Made by a program: the position numbers and the translations under genes. This document shows positions 12,726 to 23,039 of a stretch of 64,000 bases of DNA, in pieces (the stretch's first letter is position 1; each line of letters begins with the position of its first letter). The stretch is from Angiostrongylus vasorum (Eukaryota > Nematoda > Chromadorea > Rhabditida > Metastrongylidae). The notes beneath the pieces are model-generated. The model had not been told where the DNA came from, did no database searches, and was given only the letters and a program-made list of their open reading frames with translations. The DNA is taken from assembly GCA_018806985.1 (NCBI GenBank), contig JADANN010000367.1, positions 1 to 64,000 of the forward strand, given 5' to 3'.

Positions 12726-13114
12726 ACATTGAAAGCCAAACACTTCACATGGCACGCCTGGGGACACAGGAACATTAGGGAGAAGATCTTGAAAGTAAAA
12801 GTCATTATCTCCGCACAGAAATTTAAAAATTTCAGGGCAATAAACTGTTTAATTATGTTGACGAAATTTCAAAAATCCAAAAATAGATCGCAAAGAGGTG
12901 TGTCTCCTGATTTATGGGTGACCTTACGTCATACCTCAGGCTAGTTCTTCAAATTGAGCTAGGTACTTTCCTCGTCAATGTGAGAACCTGTGCAGCTGAT
13001 CTCCACAAAATAAATGGAGCACTCACAATGAACAAAGTGCTAAGTATGAGTTCATGAGTTTTCGTCTACTGCTTATTGGCTTTCATAGCAGGGGTGTTAT
13101 TTAAAAGAAAACCA

Positions 13115-13460
13115 CAATGATGCTGAGATATCTACTAAACTCCGAAGCTCAGGTGTCCGCAGTGGGAACGGTTGATCTAGGGAGCACAAGTCGGCATCTC
13201 GCAAGACCCTCACGGTGAGGAGGTGAACTCCTCGGAAAGGGTATCAGCGTGTTCAATCCCAATCGTGGACAGCTGCGCTGTGGCGTTTTGCAAATATCTC
13301 AGCATCACACCATGAAAAGACAAAGCCGGTAAATAAAAAAGTAACTACAATGTGATTCCGAGATATTTGCAAAACTCAGACACTGGCCAGGCCTAAACAC
13401 GTGAATCCCCGGAAAGAGTAATCACGGCTTCGATTGGTCCTGTGGTCTGAGTTTGTGAAA
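13115..13460. repeat. SINE-2 inverted pair plus a third, damaged copy
   Basis: 13115-13200 is a minus-sense copy (GATGCTGAGATATCTACTAAACTCCG), and 13210-13310 a plus-sense copy (GAGGTGAACTCCTCGGAAAGGG, GTGTTCAATCCC). A further minus-sense start at 13350 (GAGATATTTGCAAAACTC) runs into altered sequence. The first two halves are again head to head. Confidence 0.6.
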
Positions 13461-13464
13461 AAGA

Positions 13465-14300
13465 TGGTGAGTGATTAAAAGAAACTGCTTTCTACTCGGT
13501 TGAAAATTTTATTTACCAAGTTTTATGTGCTAAGAACATGAGAGTGTTTGACAGAGGAAATTGGTGTCAATTCGGCCTTCGTGCTATGAAGAAGGCGGCA
13601 CTGCTGAAGCGTTAGCTATTGTAAATTAAAAAATTCTGTAATGAAGGCCTCGTGTTTGGTCATCAAGAAGTTGAACTGTCTCTCTATTCTTGCTCTCTCG
13701 TTTCCTTTCTGATAAAAGCTGCTTGTAGTATAGCATTGTTTTTTTATATATTTTGTCGAAAGACTTTTCTTTGAGGAGATAACTCTCTGGTTTTCACTGT
13801 TTTTCTCTCCACTACTTGCCTCGTTTTAAGTTACTGGGAGAATTCTTTGAAATCAAGCAAAGATTTCCCTTGATTTCATTATCGAATTACGACTTTGTTC
13901 CTGGTCATATATGTGTTCTAAACTCACGTCGCCAAAAAAATCGTTATTTTTCACTTATTTATCTGTGTGGGTATAGAATTAGACTTTCATCTCTCCGTTA
14001 TGCCTTTTTTTTCTGCTTGAAACCTTGAGATTTCATTAATTGGAGGCAATAGCGGGCTCAGAAGAAGCGCTACGTCTCTCAAACGAGGAAGAAACGATGA
14101 CATTAAGATGAACAGCAACGATCGCTGCTATGACCCTCATCGGGAATTGCCAGTGGACGACAACTGTAAATGTATCGATCTTGACGTATGTCCACGCCCA
14201 ATTTTCATCCACTGGAATGTACTCTGAGCTCAGCGAGGAACTTCTCTCCCTCTCCGCTAACGAGGGATTGCGCCTAACAAGAACAGACGTTTTGGTGAGC
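13465..14300. other. Stretch without a recognised gene
   Basis: AT-rich sequence directly downstream of the CAP pseudogene. Open frames are short (70 codons at 13816-14028) and carry no recognised motif. Confidence 0.4.
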
Positions 14301-14329
14301 TCCTTCAAATATTCCAGTTGCAAATGACA

Positions 14330-14335
14330 TTTATT
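14330..14335 (-). terminator. Polyadenylation signal AATAAA of the CAP pseudogene
   Basis: AATAAA on the minus strand lies about 33 nt past the TGA of the CAP gene remnant. Its retention shows the 3' end was once a normal gene and did not arise from a processed copy, in line with the introns. Confidence 0.5.
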
Positions 14336-14367
14336 TCGCTTTGCAAAAAACTGATTGTTTATACCCA

Positions 14368-15165
14368 TCATCGATCATTATCACCATAATATTTAACAGC
14401 TGGGTTTGTATTGTTCGCACAAAGATAAGGATAAGCATTCGTCAAATTACTGCATGTAGTGCCATTAGGGCAGTTAGAACATGATTGATTTCCTGGCGGC
14501 TCATAGATGAGTTCGTTGAGAACAGGTCCTCTAAAATCGCTTTATAAATCAGGGATTCACCAAAATGACGTGAATGTCTTCTGTGGCCTACCCTTGCTCC
14601 ATAAAAGCAGATGACAAGATACGACGTGAAGCAGTTGTGCATCGCACATCCGATTTTGAGTGTTGTTATGCCATGCCATCTACGAGGGCAAGGAAATAGT
14701 TTGGGAAACGGATATCTTGACTCTTTCAATCGTCTAATAAAATCAGATTCAACGAACGTACCGTGGCACCAGGTTTGCTAGATGTATTGGTGTAATTCAC
14801 GCCTGGTATATAGTATATTTCCATCCATTCGTAGCCTGTTTTGAAAATTCGTCAGCATCTCGTCGCCATTTTAGAAAGTATGAAAAAAGGAAGAAAAATC
14901 TAGAGAATGCAAGCCCAGTGTGCATTATTCTAACCTTAACGTGAATTTGCAACGTGAATGAGACACTAATTTCGTCCTCTGCCAGTTCATTTTCTCCAAT
15001 TAGTCTTTTTTTTTCAAGAATCTCCGGCTTACCGCATTTGCGATTTCTTCGCAACTTGCATTTACATTTGTAATGTTAGCAACATTTACTGCACAGTCGT
15101 AACTTCTGCTGTTGACCCCCTATGAAACGACATAACAATGCCTCCTGAGTTGCCAGCCCTTCAAG
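14368..15165 (-). pseudogene. CAP/ASP-type (SCP/TAPS) secreted protein, truncated and frameshifted
   Basis: Four exon-like blocks lie on the minus strand: about 15165-14935, 14835-14762, 14679-14592 and 14530-14368. In order they show LEGLATQE and SYDCAV (helix 1 region), RLIGENE (the GEN motif), NYTNTSSKPG, a MAWH/TTLKIGCAMHNC block (CAP1 region and following strand), VICFYGARG (CAP2 signature region), and LNELIYEPPGNQSC plus SCSNCPNGTTC (cysteine-rich C-terminus), then TGA at 14370-14368. This order is diagnostic for nematode CAP proteins. The gene looks dead: the frame changes between LEGLATQE and SYDC, again at a run of nine A (plus-strand T-run 15006-15014), again inside the MAWH/TTLK block, and the exon 3 donor has an extra G. 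The QMAW glutamine is missing. No start codon or signal peptide exon is seen; the PLE-associated repeat begins at about 15181, so the 5' end is lost or far upstream. Sequencing indels are possible, but the gene at 39-41.7 kb has none. Confidence 0.8.
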
Positions 15166-15180
15166 ATTAAATAAGTACAA

Positions 15181-18100
15181 GAGTTGAGAGAAATGAAAAA
15201 GCGTCACCTGTCTTCCCATTGTAACTGCTTATTTCAAGATTTCTTTGGCCAGATGACAATTATAGGTAGATGTCAGTTCAATGAGATCGATTCTTGCAAG
15301 ATAATGTTTTACTCATCACGTTTGGCAGATTGCCTGTCACTGCCATTGCATTCGTTCCCGCCAGTGTGGGAACACATTCCCCCATTTCCTTGACGATTTC
15401 CTTAAACTCTTCCTAAGAATTCATTATATTTTCGTTGAGCGAACACGAAATGTTATTTCATTCTTCACTGCGGTGAAGCTGACGTTTTGGCTGATTTCGC
15501 CTTTCTTAAGCCTAGAAAGGTCAAGTTGACAGCAATCTACCCAGCCAAGCACCTCCATAACCAAACAAAGAAGATGTTAAACCAGGATTTCAATCACAGT
15601 GAAAACAGAACGTTTTTTTTTGCATAACACAGCTCTCTATGAGTCTTCCACTAACCATGTCGTGTGGTGGTCAACCGCAGAGATTCCAAAATGAAGCGTA
15701 ATGTGCCCTTCTCGCGATAAAATATCAATTTTCCGTGTTCTTCGAATTTATCCCGAATGCCTCAAGAATTTTGTCCGCAAGTGTTTCCGATTCCTGCGCT
15801 AGGGTCCAGACAGCCACTTCAAAATCATCACAATTATACCTTTGTGCTCTATGTGTACCAAGCGGAGTACTTTGTCGAATTTTGACTTTCCCGTTTAGAT
15901 GTTCTCTTATGCGCTCACAAAGTGGTCGACCCGTTTCCGCTATGTATTCCTCACTGCATACCTTTATATGATATCAAGGATATTGTACCTGAAATCATGC
16001 CATACCCGTCACTTCCGTTAGGACAGACCACATACTTTTCTGAGCTGCACAAACGGTCAAAGAGGCGGTTGCGAACTAATTGACGGCGTAAACATTGAGT
16101 GGAAGGTCATTAAAAGCCACATGACTTCCAGGACCACTTCTTGTAAGGCACTTCTTTATGGTGTTAGTTAAGTCGTCTGAAACGGAGGATAGCTTGAAAG
16201 AAAAACGTGTTTGAAACATTATTTCGAGGAATAACCATACCTTTTCGTTTGACACAAGTGGTTTTTTCTTCGTAGTCTTTGGAAACGGCTCATTTCCGTG
16301 CCAAATTTAGCGATTACCTTCTTCATCTTCTTCTATGCAAACATTTTTTAGTTGTTTGGTATTCGGTGAATAACACACGGGTGGTCCAACGACAAGGTTG
16401 GTGGTTTTCCAAAATTGGCGTGTTTTTTATATATTATATCGTCACCAAAACTATGTAATCCACCGAATTGTTGAATTATTGTTATATATGATACGTCTAA
16501 TACGTCTAGGCTCTGAGAAAGGCGAATTCTTCGAAGCGCCAGCCATTGTTGAACAAAGACAGCAACCACAATAAGAACATCCATGTCAACCTCGCCTGGG
16601 TTAAAAAAAGCCAGTTGGTAAGAATATATATACAGATTACCATAATTTTGTAGACTACATCTTCGTGAATCGAGGATTTTTCCTAAATGGTATCGGGATT
16701 ATCCTAAAATTTCACACAGCATGGGGCCATCCCTTTGTGAAATACTCCATTTTGCCACGAAAGGCAGAAAAGGGAGGCAAAGTTCAAGGGACAAAATGCG
16801 TCAACTGCCATGAATTGGAACCTATTCAGATGGGATTTAGGCACCTGCCTCTCCAATTCAGTATTTGCTAGACGATCGATAAGCACTTTCTTCTCTGGCG
16901 GCGATTTTTCCTAATTGCTTGACAAATAAAAATTACAGGGGCTCGTATGAAAAGGGTACGTCCAACTTTGTAGCACTGCAAAATCAATTTTAAGCTCGAA
17001 ATCGCCATGGCTAAATTTTTCCAAACCGACCCTGCACTGTTCATTCGTTAACACCTCGTGCACTCCATACCTCGCTAATTTTTCGAGCGGTTTGAGCCAC
17101 GCTAAGAATTGGAATTCTTTAATGCAACTTCTTCTGTTTTGGCATCTCAACCAATTTATACTGTGCTTCGATTATATGAAGCGGAAACCTCATAAAATGA
17201 GCTTTGCAATTAAATGTAATGGAAAGACATATATTTATTTATTTGACCCTATAAACTGATCTTGTTGAGCTGATGCTAAGATGATTGTTTATGCCGAAGT
17301 TTGCAGAATGTCTGTCTTTTGAATTATTAACAGTCCGCAGTTAAAAAAAAACTACTGCTTGAACAAGAACGAGAAATCATGGCACAAGATATCCGACTTT
17401 GGCATTGATTTTCGTTCTTGAAATGACCGGGCAAGATTACGAATTCAGGAAACGATCCCTGTACGGAATGAAATGCCACTCCCAAGCTGGCAAATCTCGC
17501 TGTCCTCTCAGACGGGCTAACCTCTTCCTACGGTGAAGTGAAGGGTTCGTACCCACTTAACCTAGCTTCCTTCAGGATTTCGACGAGAATTACACTTGGA
17601 AAGCACGTAAAATTTTGCATTTTTAAATAAGTGGGTAGTTGAGAAACCATCGAGTCGTGACCTAACAGGACCATTTTATTCGTCTCTCCGAATCCATCAT
17701 CCACGTTGGCTTACGACCATTAGAATGTGGTTTCCGTTGTTCCTTGAGGAGTTTCGTTCTATGAACTTCGGTAGACATTAGGTTATGCTGGAATAAACTT
17801 TGATACCATAACAAAAGTTGATAGAAAGTTGAACATAAAATGTGAAGGGAAAGTGTACGAAACATCACTATTCCTGTCCTCTCAATGAAACCAGTTGTAA
17901 AAGTTTCTTCATGTCCAAACCAGAGAGAAGCTTTCTGTTTCAATTTCGAAGGTTCCTCACGCAACATTTCATTACAATCATTAGAAAATTCTGAACCATT
18001 CACAATTTTCATCTGTCTTCTTCTTTCTCTCTTGTCTTTCTCGCCAAGACTGAGGCATGCACGTGAGCATTTTCTCAAATTTATACCTGTGGAGAAATAA

Positions 18101-18420
18101 TTCTGGTCATTTTTTATTTGGCGGAATTTTTTATTTATTTGGTAATGAAAGCACAGAAGATTCACAGCATTGTCCTCTTACCAGAAATTCTTTCGTTACA
18201 AACTTTTTTGACTGACTTCTCTCAATATACCTTCTTTCTTTTCTAAGCTTAGGCAAGCTTGATAAATAATCATTTTTCAGCTAACCTTTCGGCGTCGTCG
18301 TCTTCATGAGAGCGGAAGATTCAAGTCGATGGTCCACAGTTGTTTGTCCTCTCGCTGTGTCTTCTTCGTTTTCGTATGGAGTCGGATCTTCCTGGCCAGA
18401 AGGCAAAATTTATAGATTGT
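15181..18420 (-). mobile_element. Penelope-like element and associated sequence, inverted copy 1
   Basis: On the minus strand: a 167-codon open frame at 18165-17662 (KLKQKASLWFGHEET, HSNGRKPTWMMDSERRIK), QRDLPAWEWHFIPYRDRFL near 17490, KLARYGVHEVLTNEQ (about 17075), LPKSHLNRF-like sequence (16820), VDMDVLIVVAVFVQQWLALR (16590), PNTKQLKNV (16350) and a clear GIY-YIG domain at 15970-15730 (CSEEYIAETGRPLCERIREH, STPLGTHRAQRY). The last segment identifies the element as Penelope-like. I could not locate the RT YxDD box with confidence. The copy at 58780-61311 is collinear but lacks the GIY-YIG part. Confidence 0.65.
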
Positions 18421-18449
18421 GATTTCGACAGCAGCCTAAGTTAACTGGG

Positions 18450-18660
18450 TTTAATGCCGATCTGTGCTTTCCAGATCACACCCGTTGACGAGCGATTGCT
18501 GATGAGACCATTTGGGTAAACAGACTGGCTGAGAGAAAGGAAGAGAGAGGGCGACAGTGACGTTGCGCGTAACACATGAGCGACAAGAAAGCGTAATCAC
18601 CGTTCGATTTGGGCTAGGATCTAAGTTTTGCAAGTATCTCAGCATCACTATGTTTCTGCC
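18450..18660. repeat. Repeat shared with 58550-58760, includes a SINE-2 end
   Basis: GTTTTGCAAGTATCTCAGCATCAC (about 18630-18655) is the SINE-2 3' end; the rest matches 58560-58760 inverted. No coding signal is seen. Confidence 0.5.
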
Positions 18661-18663
18661 TGA

Positions 18664-18960
18664 CTAATTATCCACCATTACCACTGAGCAGATTTGGGCG
18701 AAGGGATCGAAATCTGATATCCTCATAAACAACGTTTTTGTGAGATTTGTTCGAAGACCAATCTTTCCACGAGCTTCATCAAAGTTGGCTAGCATTCGTT
18801 CTGCTTTATTAATGTTTGGTACTATAAGAACGATGTCATCAGTAATGTCAAGATGATGCAATCGTTAACCGTCGATTTTCACTAATGTGTTGTCGTGTTC
18901 CAGTGATTTTTATGACGTTCTCGCGGTTTGTAGTAAATAATTTTAGCGAGCCTTCAAACT
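18664..18960 (-). mobile_element. RTE-B RT fragment
   Basis: LDITDDIVLIVPNINKAERM followed by GLRTNLTKTLFMR is the RT catalytic region, with ITDD in place of FADD. The paralogue at 58250-58540 has the same ITDD, so the two copies share a dead ancestor. Confidence 0.75.
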
Positions 18961-19335
18961 TTACAGCCACATTGTGGCTGGGAGGTGGTCATGAGTGTCG
19001 GGTTGCGAAGTACAGCAGGAGGATTCGTCCATCCGACAGTGTCTCTTAAGCTGAGAGGGATTACAGCGTTTCCATTGGAAAGCCCAGCTAAAGAGTGGAC
19101 CAGTACCAGGATCCACCACCATCCTAGTATCAAAACTAGTCGCATGGTGACAAATCCCTCTCTGATCCACAAAGGGCCGGCGACTGGCTGTGGTGGTGAA
19201 GACCTGGGGCAGACTTTGTCCAGGCTGACCTCGGGACTCCAGAGAACCACGATGGCTTAGCCAGCAAATCTCCGAAAAATGGTGATTGCGCTGGGAGCAC
19301 GCACGACTAGTGATGACGGGCCGTTGAAAGTATCA
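18960..19335 (-). mobile_element. Element C copy
   Basis: About 375 bp of the family also found at 23733-24123, 29435-29800, 35690-35865 (partial), 37530-37895, 50757-51151 and 57868-58240. Typical blocks are CTTGAACGGCCCGTCATCACTAG, read here from the right end, and CCTCCCAGCCACATTGTGGC at the other end. There is no recognised protein, no clear terminal inverted repeats and no tRNA-like head. Confidence 0.65.
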
Positions 19336-19336
19336 A

Positions 19337-19337
<1 letters not shown>

Positions 19338-19374
<37 letters not shown>
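19338..19374. repeat. TA dinucleotide repeat (37 nt)
   Basis: Uninterrupted TA microsatellite between element C and SINE-4. The collinear copy at about 57868 has only a few TA units. Confidence 0.95.
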
Positions 19375-19376
<2 letters not shown>

Positions 19377-19414
19377 GATTCTCAAATTGTTGCTTTTGCC
19401 GTTGTTATTAATTA

Positions 19415-20150
19415 TCAATGGAGTGAGGAGAGCCCAGTAGTTAGCGATGCAGTCGATCAGAAGGCGAAGGTTCTAGTTCGATCACTTTCCTAACGCTTTC
19501 CTCCAATTTACGTTGGAACGCCTAGCCCGACTATCTTCAGTAATGCAAAAAAAGTCGACTCGAAGAGCACTATTCAACATTGATAAAAAGAAGACGAAAT
19601 CCTCAAGCAGCAGCCGAAAGAACATGAAATTTTTTCGAACACCATTATGAAGGATGAAGGCGAGTGAAAACGAATCGATTGCAAGAAGTGATAGGGATCC
19701 TCATAGTATAAAGGGACATGTAAAATAAAAACTATTAGCAATTAATTTTAGTTCAGAGTATCCCTACGAGCAGGAGTAACATTGGTAGTGGTCCTGTTCA
19801 ATGAGCCACAGGGCGCTCATTCTACCTCGCACGGCTTGCCCAGGACCCCACCTTTCTGAGTCCGAGAAATTGGCACGAGACTTCTCTGAGATTAGCCTAC
19901 TCCCGTGGAATCTACAATACTTCACCATCATATCTGTAGTAAGGATCTGGACCCGCCCTCTCACGGGCTACGCCAGGGCTTTAGGGGTAGTCTACACGAC
20001 TGGCACACAACAGTATCCTGGTACGGGAACAAAATCCCTTAGGCAGCAGCCAAAGCGGGATGAAAATCCCAAAGACCAGCGATGATTGATGCGAAGAAAG
20101 GAAGCGAATGCGACAAGTGCTAGGACGTCCTTAGCAGATAAATTATTTAT
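19415..20150 (+). repeat. SINE-4 copy (tRNA-like head, dimeric body)
   Basis: The head GCCCAGTAGTTAGCGATGCAG plus GGTTCTAGTTCGATCAC resembles Pol III A and B boxes. The body contains two related halves, each with AAATCC..AGCAGCC..AA and ending AAGAAGTG/ACAAGTGCTAGGAC-like sequence, which suggests an internal duplication. Other copies: 8230-8690, 36335-37060, 57190-57835. Confidence 0.55.
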
Positions 20151-20154
20151 GCTT

Positions 20155-20750
20155 CTGTAGGTCTAGCTGCAGATGCTAAGAGCACCAAACCAGAAGAACA
20201 AGAAACACCGATAAGTAATTCTAATCTCTGTTGGGATTAAAATGCGTTTTCAAGACTCTTTCTATCTCAAAATTTTAGTTTTTTTTTAAAATATTGGCAT
20301 TGAAATGATTTACATGTTCAATACAGTACCAAATTCCAGAAATCACACGAAAGATTGTGGTGTTAAGAATTAAAGAAACCGAAAAACACGTTAAGAATAA
20401 TGGCAGAACGAGTGGAATGAACGATTTTTCATGGCATGCAGCATGTGTATTTTCAACAGTTCGACATTCGAAGCCGACATACTATCTCACCGCTAGAATG
20501 CCCTAAACACCCATCAAGGAAGGGATAATATCCAAAGTGGTGAAGTGCTGCACAGCAAAGTAGATAGAGAGCAAATAAAGGATGGTGAAGTATGATGAAA
20601 GGCACAAGATGCTACCATTTCTTTTTTTCGTTCATACGATCATGTTCGATTCTGGCAGCATGGGAGCATTAGAAAATGCCTAAATCAAACAAGTGTTTCC
20701 AGGTGAATACTTAAAAACTGTGTACAACCGATGCCATAACGTCACAGAGA
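20155..20750 (-). repeat. Element E, partial
   Basis: This is the inverse of 6.9-7.8 kb and 55.9-56.8 kb. About 300 bp next to SINE-4, present in the other two copies, are missing here. Confidence 0.55.
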
Positions 20751-20937
20751 ACGTCGAATGTTTAATGATTATTTAGCCATGCAATAACTCACTTTTTTTT
20801 ATCAGTAAATGAAGTCAGCACTTTCAGCCATGCAGTAAATTTTGGCACCGACCCATGGCAACTCGAACTGCGGGAACGAACCACGTCTGGCGTCAAATCC
20901 CATGCACCGCTCTAACGGATGAGCTACGGCAACCCTA
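20750..20937 (-). repeat. SINE-3 copy
   Basis: The minus strand reads GGGTTGCCGTAGCTCATCCG and the rest of the tRNA-like head. It sits between E and SINE-2 as in the other two module copies. Confidence 0.6.
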
Positions 20938-21109
20938 TTTTCATAGAATATCACATTAGAGCTACACTCCCAAATCAATTATTATTTTATCTTTGATATT
21001 CGTCTTTTCAAGATTTTCCTTTTTCAGCCAATTTTGAACCACGGATGTGAGCATTTTTTCCGTCAAATTTTAGTAGGTTCTACACTTTTTTAATGGCAGG
21101 GTGTTGTGT

Positions 21110-21245
21110 GAACTATAACCATAATGATGCTGGAAATGTTTTCAAAACTCCGGACCGCTGATGCCTGCGGTGTAGTGGAGAGCAAAACACGCTATTAGCC
21201 CTTTCCGAGGACTAACGCGTTCACCATCACACCATTCGTTTCCCT
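21110..21245 (-). repeat. SINE-2 copy
   Basis: ATGATGCTGGAAATGTTTTCAAAACTCCGGACC at the left and GCGTTCACCATCACACC at the right are the family ends in reverse. Confidence 0.65.
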
Positions 21246-21339
21246 TCTCTCGTAATCGCAGCCCATGGAGGTGGTCTTGCTCCACCATGGTAACGCGTGC
21301 GAGTCTCATACCGTGACCTGCAAAACAACTGCAGCTGCG

Positions 21340-22880
21340 GGTACAGCTAATTAACTTTGTTTATGAACACGTCCGCCCAACATGTAGGTGGTCGTCCAAG
21401 GGGCGTTTGCAATCTCGTGGAGTCTACTCTAAGTTCTTTTCGTCCATTTGTCGTCTGTTCTTCTCATTATCTGACCGTCCCTCTCTACGTTTCGCTATCG
21501 ATGTATATTCTCCTGGATCTCGAAAGATGTGACAGATTTCGAAGGTCAGGGCTTCGAATTCCGGCTAGATATTGAGAGTGCCGGTTATATTTCAGAGGGC
21601 ATCGCTCAAGCGCTCTGTGAGTAGTGCAAAGTATTCTTGACGTACTTGAAGTATCAACCCACGTCTCTGCAGCATAATAGAGCGCTGGGCAGGACCGTAA
21701 AATCGAAAAGGTGAGCGCGGATTTTCGGGTCTTTCAGGTTGTCGATAGCTTCTTTCAGAGACCCGAAAGCAGCCCAAGCTGCTCTCCTTCTTCTGTCTAG
21801 TTCCTCCTTCATGTTAAATTCCATGTTCGTTGATTGCCCTAAGTTATGCGTACGAGGTGGTCTCTGCAATCAAAGAATCATCCCAATTCAATTTTTTCCG
21901 ACTTAGCACCATAGGTTTCTCATGAACTGGCTCTTCTCTCGATTTATGCGCAATCGGATCCTTTTCCCACTTCGTTGATCATCGTCTCTGCTTCTCTGAT
22001 ACTTCTAGAGAACGTGACGATGTCATCGGCGAAACCAAGGTTTGATAGGAATATTGCATGAATACGTATGCCTTTCTCATCAAAAAGCAGGTGACTTTAC
22101 TGTCCACTGTGGTGTAGCACTAATCAGCTTTGGCGATATTTGTCGCCCTGTCGAACCCCTTTTCTTATAGGTATGGTAAGAGATCGATGGAAAAGCTGTA
22201 TTATCGTGGTACAGTTCTGATAACAGTCAGATAGAGTTCTTATGTAGGACGGCTCCACTCCTTCCTCGATGAACGCTTATATGACGGCATTCGTTTCGAC
22301 ACTGTCATACGCTTTTTCGTAGTCGACAAAGGTTAGGGCTAGAGGCAATTGGTTTTCCGACAATCTTCGACGACCCTTGGACACAGTTTGGATGTGGTGA
22401 ATGCAGCAAAATCCTTCTCCAAATCCTCCTTGCTCGATTGGTTGTACCTCATCCAATGTCCTTGACATGTGCCAGAGAACAACCTTCGTGAAAAACCTTA
22501 GACTACACTCAACAAACATATCGGACGATAGTTACAAAGATTCCTTAGGTCTCCTTTCCTGGGCAGGATCACCATGTGACGGTGTGCGTGGTCGGCGGTG
22601 ACATTGTCTGGTTCTGAAGCTGTGGCTCTTTTCATGCTTTCTATCGCAACTCGAACCTACGAGGGAAGAATTCCAGGCGGTTTTTCTACAGCGGGGACAC
22701 TACAATCCGGGAACGGGAATTGTGGAACGGAAAAGGTTGGTGTAGAACGTTTCCGCTCTTAATTCCATATCATGGCAGGGAATGTTTACGATCCCATCTT
22801 CAATTATGCTGAGATATTGGCCGATTTGGGCTCCCCAGATCAATCCCATCCCTTTGACGGGTGATTACTGGTGGCGTTTA
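21340..22880 (-). mobile_element. RTE-A RT half
   Basis: On the minus strand: TFVDYEKAYDSVETNAV (about 22330), LGFADDIVTFSR with an intact FADD (about 22040), NMEFNMKEELDRRRRAAWAAF (about 21800), and the C-terminal end at 21340. The linker with HDMELR is near 22780. Frames are broken several times. Immediately upstream lies an RTE-B endonuclease, not an RTE-A one, so the two halves are from different insertions. Confidence 0.75.
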
Positions 22881-22904
22881 TCGATGGAACTAGATGATAG
22901 AAAG

Positions 22905-23030
22905 GCAAAATGAAGGATCCGCATGGTGTGGTGGTAAGCGTGTTACTACCCGGAAATTACAGTAGCGTGTTCGTTCCCTATCGCAGACACCTGCGGTCTA
23001 GAGTTTTGCAAATATCTCAGCATCGTCTTA
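22905..23030 (+). repeat. SINE-2 copy
   Basis: It contains GTGGTGGTAAGCGTGTTACTAC, GTGTTCGTTCCCTATCGCAG and the end GTTTTGCAAATATCTCAGCATC. It separates the RTE-A RT from the RTE-B endonuclease. Confidence 0.7.
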
Positions 23031-23039
23031 GTTGTATTT

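Noticed and set aside
17662..18165. 167-codon open frame as a host gene
   Set aside because: The paralogous stretch at 59190-59519 is frameshifted, and both lie in the PLE-associated duplicated block, so I treat it as repeat sequence.
19338..19374. Promoter TATA-type element
   Set aside because: It is a simple TA microsatellite inside a repeat mosaic with no gene downstream.
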